A stretch of DNA of 7,778 nt, from NCBI GenBank assembly GCA_002338255.1, contig DDHX01000024.1, positions 18,803-26,580 on the forward strand, read 5' to 3'. The position numbers and the translations under genes are program-made. The stretch's first letter is position 1. Every line of letters starts with the position of its first letter. This DNA is from Ruminococcaceae bacterium UBA1865 (GTDB lineage: Bacteria > Bacillota > Clostridia > Oscillospirales > Acutalibacteraceae). Shown piece after piece: positions 5,218-7,778 of this stretch. The notes under the pieces are model-generated. The model was not told the origin of the DNA. It did no database searches and saw only the letters and a list, made by a program, of their open reading frames with translations.

Positions 5218-6332
5218 AAGCAGTTATTGTGGAGATTCGGGAATTTGACTCTGCCGCTCTGACGGATGATGGTTGCATAATCAAAGTTAGAAACCAAAAT
5301 TATGCGATTGGACAGGTGATTGAATTGAAAAAGCTAACCATTAGGAAGCCTGCAAAAGTGATTGCTTTGGCGGCTTCGGCAGCGGCAGTAGTAATCATGT
5401 TCGGAGCGACTGCGTGGGCGTATTTTACTCCTTATACTTATGTCAGCTTTGACGTGAACCCTTCTATTGAGTATTCGGTGAACAGATTTAACAGGGTGTT
5501 GAGTGTAACGGCTGTCAATGGTGACGGTGCGGAAATTATAAAGGATTTGGATCTTACCAACAAGACAATTGACGAGGCAGTTAAAGATACAGTTGAACAA
5601 GTTGATAAAGCAGGATATTTCGAAACGCAGGATCCCGGCGGAATTATGATTTCTACCTCCAGTGATAATCAGTTGGATGCGGAAAAGCTGGCCAGTGAAT
5701 TGCAAGCAACTGCCGAACAGGCGACAGAAAATACCGGATCTACAGTGGAAGTGCAAGCTGTTAGTGTTGGGCGTGAACGGGTTTTGGAGGCACAAAAGCT
5801 TGGTACAACTCCGGGCAAATTGAATTTAGTGCAAAAACTTCAGGCAAGCATGGAAAATCCGGACAGCGTAGATGTACAAGAGTGGCTGAAAAAACCGGTT
5901 AAAGAAATTATGAAGGCGATAAAAACCGCCAAAAAGGAATCGAAATCCACTGACTCTCAAGATGGCAGCAGTGTAGATTCCATGGTTAGTGAAAACAGCA
6001 GCAGTGAGGACACATCAAGCGCCGTGCAGTCTGAGGCTTCCGCAGCGGAAACAGAGTCCCAAACCGTGAGCAAGCCTGCTGTATTAAACAATCAAAATCA
6101 ACTCCAAGCAAATGCAAAATCCGGTAGCTCGTCCAAGGTAACCGGAAAACCAGCTACCGCGGCAGAAAATAACGCATCAAAAATAACCGAGAAAACGAAT
6201 ACCACTGGGAATGCAAATACAGAACCAAAAGAATCCGGCAATGCCACTTCAAAGATAACCGGAAAACCCGATACAGTGGAAAAGGGAAACAGCGGAACAA
6301 AGAAAACTGAAAAATCGGGGAATAACAACTGA
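5214..6332 (+). CDS. rsgI: Anti-sigma-I factor RsgI with low-complexity repeat tail
   Basis: 372 residues. Residues 1-40 are the cytoplasmic RsgI N-terminal domain (MKAVIVEIREFDSAALTDDGCIIKV...YAIGQVI) that binds SigI. A single membrane helix spans about 47-70, placing the rest outside the cell. Residues 76-110 (YVSFDVNPSIEYSVNRFNRVLSVTAVNGDG) are the conserved juxtamembrane RsgI module; N82-P83 in VNPS is where RsgI proteins are reported to self-cleave before intramembrane proteolysis releases SigI. A folded extracellular region continues to about 235. From about 241 the protein becomes Ser/Thr/Asn/Lys-rich and probably disordered, with four degenerate repeats of the SK-I/V-TGKP-T type. No carbohydrate-binding, PA14 or glycoside hydrolase module is present, unlike several clostridial RsgI proteins, so the ligand is unknown. 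The start is supported by GAGGAG upstream inside sigI and by the ATGA overlap. Confidence 0.93.
   Translation: MKAVIVEIREFDSAALTDDGCIIKVRNQNYAIGQVIELKKLTIRKPAKVIALAASAAAVVIMFGATAWAYFTPYTYVSFDVNPSIEYSVNRFNRVLSVTAVNGDGAEIIKDLDLTNKTIDEAVKDTVEQVDKAGYFETQDPGGIMISTSSDNQLDAEKLASELQATAEQATENTGSTVEVQAVSVGRERVLEAQKLGTTPGKLNLVQKLQASMENPDSVDVQEWLKKPVKEIMKAIKTAKKESKSTDSQDGSSVDSMVSENSSSEDTSSAVQSEASAAETESQTVSKPAVLNNQNQLQANAKSGSSSKVTGKPATAAENNASKITEKTNTTGNANTEPKESGNATSKITGKPDTVEKGNSGTKKTEKSGNNN
6132..6323 (+). repeat. Four degenerate nine-residue repeats in the RsgI tail
   Basis: Repeat units are SKVTGKPAT (residues 307-315, bases 6132-6158), SKITEKTNT (322-330, from 6177), SKITGKPDT (346-354, from 6249) and the most diverged TKKTEKSGN (362-370, from 6297). 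The first and third share the DNA core TAACCGGAAAACC, so the array probably arose by recent internal duplication. Spacing between units is irregular (15, 24 and 16 residues). Confidence 0.65.
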
Positions 6333-6351
6333 TCATAAGAATAGTGACACA

Positions 6352-6399
6352 CCCCCTAAACTGATGCGAATAGAACGTCAGTTTAGGGGGACTTTTTTT
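6352..6399 (+). terminator. Strong Rho-independent terminator of sigI-rsgI
   Basis: CCCCCTAAACTGA (6352-6364) pairs perfectly with TCAGTTTAGGGGG (6378-6390), a 13-bp stem that can extend by a G-U and a G-C pair. It is followed by AC and then seven T residues (6393-6399). It starts 19 bases after the rsgI stop and isolates the operon from the next gene. Confidence 0.95.
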
Positions 6400-6449
6400 G
6401 CATTTCTGCACAGGCTACCCCAAAAAAAATCTCCTTTCTTACGAATACA

Positions 6450-6455
6450 TATAAT
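6450..6455 (+). promoter_or_regulatory. Possible -10 box for the 111-residue gene
   Basis: A perfect TATAAT lies 29 bases before the preferred ATG at 6484, downstream of the rsgI terminator. No recognisable TTGACA-like box is found 16-18 bases upstream and there is no TG extension, so either an activator or another sigma factor may be needed, or the match is chance. Confidence 0.35.
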
Positions 6456-6483
6456 ACAAGAAGATGTAACGGGGGGAAATGAA

Positions 6484-6819
6484 ATGAAATATCATGTTTT
6501 GCTGAGGGTTAAAATACAAAATGACAGTTGGGTTGCAATCGGAGAAGAACATACAATTTTATGGGATACCCGTGACCTGATTACAGCATCAAGCGGATGG
6601 ACTGTTTTAAATCAGGAAGATGCCGGCACGGCTGGCGCATTTATTCCGCTGTTAGAAAAAGGAATCATAGAATTAACCCAACATGCACTTTGCTATCATA
6701 ATTATGAAATTTCGCATGGGCTGGGTACAATCAATGACATACTCAAATTCTATCAGAATTTATTAAAAGCTTGCAAAGAACATCCATTTACGGAGGTTTA
6801 CGGATGTATCGTTGCATAA
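6484..6819 (+). CDS. Small uncharacterised cytoplasmic protein, 111 residues
   Basis: I do not recognise the family. The 111-residue protein starts MKYHVLLRVKIQNDSWVAIGEE and ends PFTEVYGCIVA. It has no signal peptide or membrane helix and looks like a compact alpha/beta protein: an opening strand, a WDTRDLITASSGW segment (27-39), and a helical C-terminal half. Two Cys (70 and 95) and a third near the end (108) do not form an obvious metal motif. The frame is open upstream to 6364, but that ATG lies inside the sigI-rsgI terminator. The ATG at 6484 has GGGGGG (6471-6476) seven bases before it and is preferred. A perfect TATAAT lies at 6450-6455 without a convincing -35, so it probably has its own promoter. 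Real gene status is likely; function is unknown. Confidence 0.72.
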   Translation: MKYHVLLRVKIQNDSWVAIGEEHTILWDTRDLITASSGWTVLNQEDAGTAGAFIPLLEKGIIELTQHALCYHNYEISHGLGTINDILKFYQNLLKACKEHPFTEVYGCIVA

Positions 6820-6883
6820 TAAGATGAGCGCTGCCCCAAAAGTACGATTCCTGATTGTTTTATAAAATATTTTACAACTCCTA

Positions 6884-6914
6884 TTGACTTACAGTTAACT
6901 CTAAAGAGTAGAAT
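6884..6914 (+). promoter_or_regulatory. MerR-family-type promoter/operator before the aldo/keto reductase
   Basis: TTGACT (6884-6889) and TAGAAT (6909-6914) are separated by 19 bases, the over-long spacer typical of MerR-activated promoters. Inside the spacer a dyad TTACAGTT/AACTCTAA (6889-6904, seven of eight positions symmetric) is centred on GTTAAC. This matches the AGAGTTAACTCT-type operator of the redox/aldehyde-responsive MerR group. The start would be near 6921, leaving a leader of about 38 bases. The regulator gene is not in the window. Confidence 0.75.
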
Positions 6915-6958
6915 TTATTCAAGAGAATATTTAAGTAAAAATGGAAGAGGTGTATTTT

Positions 6959-7778
6959 ATGAAAACAATTAAACTTGCAGGCGGTGAAATTTCTGCTTCA
7001 GAAATTGTGTTGGGGTGCATGAGAATCAATGGACTGTCCGCAAAAGAGGCGGAAACTTTTGTTCAGACCGCAATAGATGAAGATATTAATTTTTTTGACC
7101 ATGCCGATATCTATGGCAGCGGCGAGTCTGAGGAAGTGTTTGCGAAGGCTGTTCATATGAGTCCGGCGGTTCGTGAAAAAATGATCCTGCAGACCAAATG
7201 CGGCATCTGCCAGTCCGCCGGAAATAACGTGTATTTTGATTTTTCCAAGAAACATATTCTGGAGTCGGTCGACGGCAGTTTAAAGCGTTTGCATACCGAT
7301 TATGTGGACGTGCTGCTGCTGCATCGTCCGGATGCCTTAATGGAACCGGAGGAAGTGGCAGAAGCCTTTAACATTTTGCACAGCAGCGGTAAAGTCCGTT
7401 ATTTCGGCGTGAGCAATCAAAAGCCAATGCAGATTGAACTTCTCAGCAAGTACCTGAACCAGAAACTGGTTATCAACCAGCTTCAGCTCAGTATTACCAA
7501 TGCCACCATGATCAGTAACGGTATTAATGTAAATATGGAAAATGCCGGCGCTGTTGACAGGGACGGCAGCGTCCTTGATTATTGCCGCCTCAAGGATATT
7601 ACTATTCAGGCGTGGTCGCCGTTCCAGTATGGAATGTTCGCAGGTGTATTTCTTAATAATGAGAAATTCCCGGAGCTTAATAAAAAGATTGATGAAATCG
7701 CCAAAATTAAGGGCGTTCCGAATACCGCAATAGCGGTTGCCTGGATTTTAAGGCATCCCGCCAAAATCCAACCGATTG
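6959..7778 (+). CDS. Aldo/keto reductase (YdhF-like), 3' end cut by window
   Basis: 273 complete codons are visible and the frame is open to the right edge. The protein begins MKTIKLAGGEISASEIVLGCMRINGL, as in the YdhF-like group of NADPH-dependent aldo/keto reductases. The catalytic tetrad is complete: Asp47 and Tyr52 in FFDHADIYG, Lys80 in ILQTKCG, and His122 in DVLLLHRPD. GKVRYFGVSN (about 143-152) and the IQAWSPFQYG segment are the usual later barrel strands; the C-terminal NADP(H)-binding end is beyond the window. The family reduces aldehydes and ketones in the cytoplasm, often in detoxification. AGAGGTG lies six bases before the ATG. A MerR-type promoter sits immediately upstream, suggesting induction by reactive aldehydes or similar electrophiles. 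Family call is strong; substrate is unknown. Confidence 0.94.
   Translation, partial: MKTIKLAGGEISASEIVLGCMRINGLSAKEAETFVQTAIDEDINFFDHADIYGSGESEEVFAKAVHMSPAVREKMILQTKCGICQSAGNNVYFDFSKKHILESVDGSLKRLHTDYVDVLLLHRPDALMEPEEVAEAFNILHSSGKVRYFGVSNQKPMQIELLSKYLNQKLVINQLQLSITNATMISNGINVNMENAGAVDRDGSVLDYCRLKDITIQAWSPFQYGMFAGVFLNNEKFPELNKKIDEIAKIKGVPNTAIAVAWILRHPAKIQPI

Noticed and set aside
6418..6445. CCCC and CGAA as a SigI-type promoter before the 111-residue gene
   Set aside because: The gap between them is 20 bases, longer than the spacing I recall for SigI promoters, and such short motifs occur by chance.
6364..6483. N-terminal extension of the 111-residue protein to an ATG at 6364
   Set aside because: The extension lies within the sigI-rsgI terminator and has no ribosome binding site; 6484 has one.

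Overview
The window looks like a chromosomal segment from a low-to-moderate GC Gram-positive anaerobe, most likely a Clostridia member of the Ruminococcaceae/Oscillospiraceae type. The reasons are AGGAGG-type ribosome binding sites, GTG/TTG start candidates, Rho-independent hairpin terminators, and a SigI/RsgI sigma/anti-sigma pair, which is confined to Bacilli and Clostridia. The species assignment is inference; no rRNA or other marker gene is present.

Region 1 (1-2320, minus strand) is a three-gene cluster reading leftwards from an extended -10 promoter near 2292-2320. It encodes a 12-helix MFS drug/metabolite exporter, a VOC (glyoxalase/bleomycin-resistance fold) protein, and a histidine phosphatase cut by the left edge. 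The small gaps (65 and 35 bases) and the absence of a visible terminator between them suggest one transcript.

Region 2 (about 2210-2829) is a 620-base gap without a convincing gene. It holds the MFS promoter, a seven-codon mini-ORF with a strong ribosome binding site followed by an orphan hairpin terminator, and the degV promoter.

Region 3 (2830-4290, plus strand) holds a DegV-family lipid-binding protein, a palindrome-rich spacer, and a small two-CBS-domain protein closed by a clear terminator.

Region 4 (4434-6399, plus strand) is the sigI-rsgI operon: a TTGACA promoter, a SigI-type sigma factor, and a four-base ATGA overlap into its membrane-spanning anti-sigma factor. The anti-sigma factor carries the conserved VNPS site and, instead of a carbohydrate-binding module, a long low-complexity repeat tail. 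A very strong terminator closes the operon.

Region 5 (6484-7778, plus strand) holds a small uncharacterised protein and then an aldo/keto reductase cut by the right edge. The reductase is preceded by a textbook MerR-family promoter: 19-base spacer with an AGTTAACT-centred dyad. The window is mostly ordinary housekeeping and stress-response content. The most informative items are the RsgI tail architecture, the MerR-type operator, the DegV His-to-Tyr change and the unexplained intergenic structures. I see no CRISPR array, no intact mobile element, no tRNA or rRNA, and no defence system.
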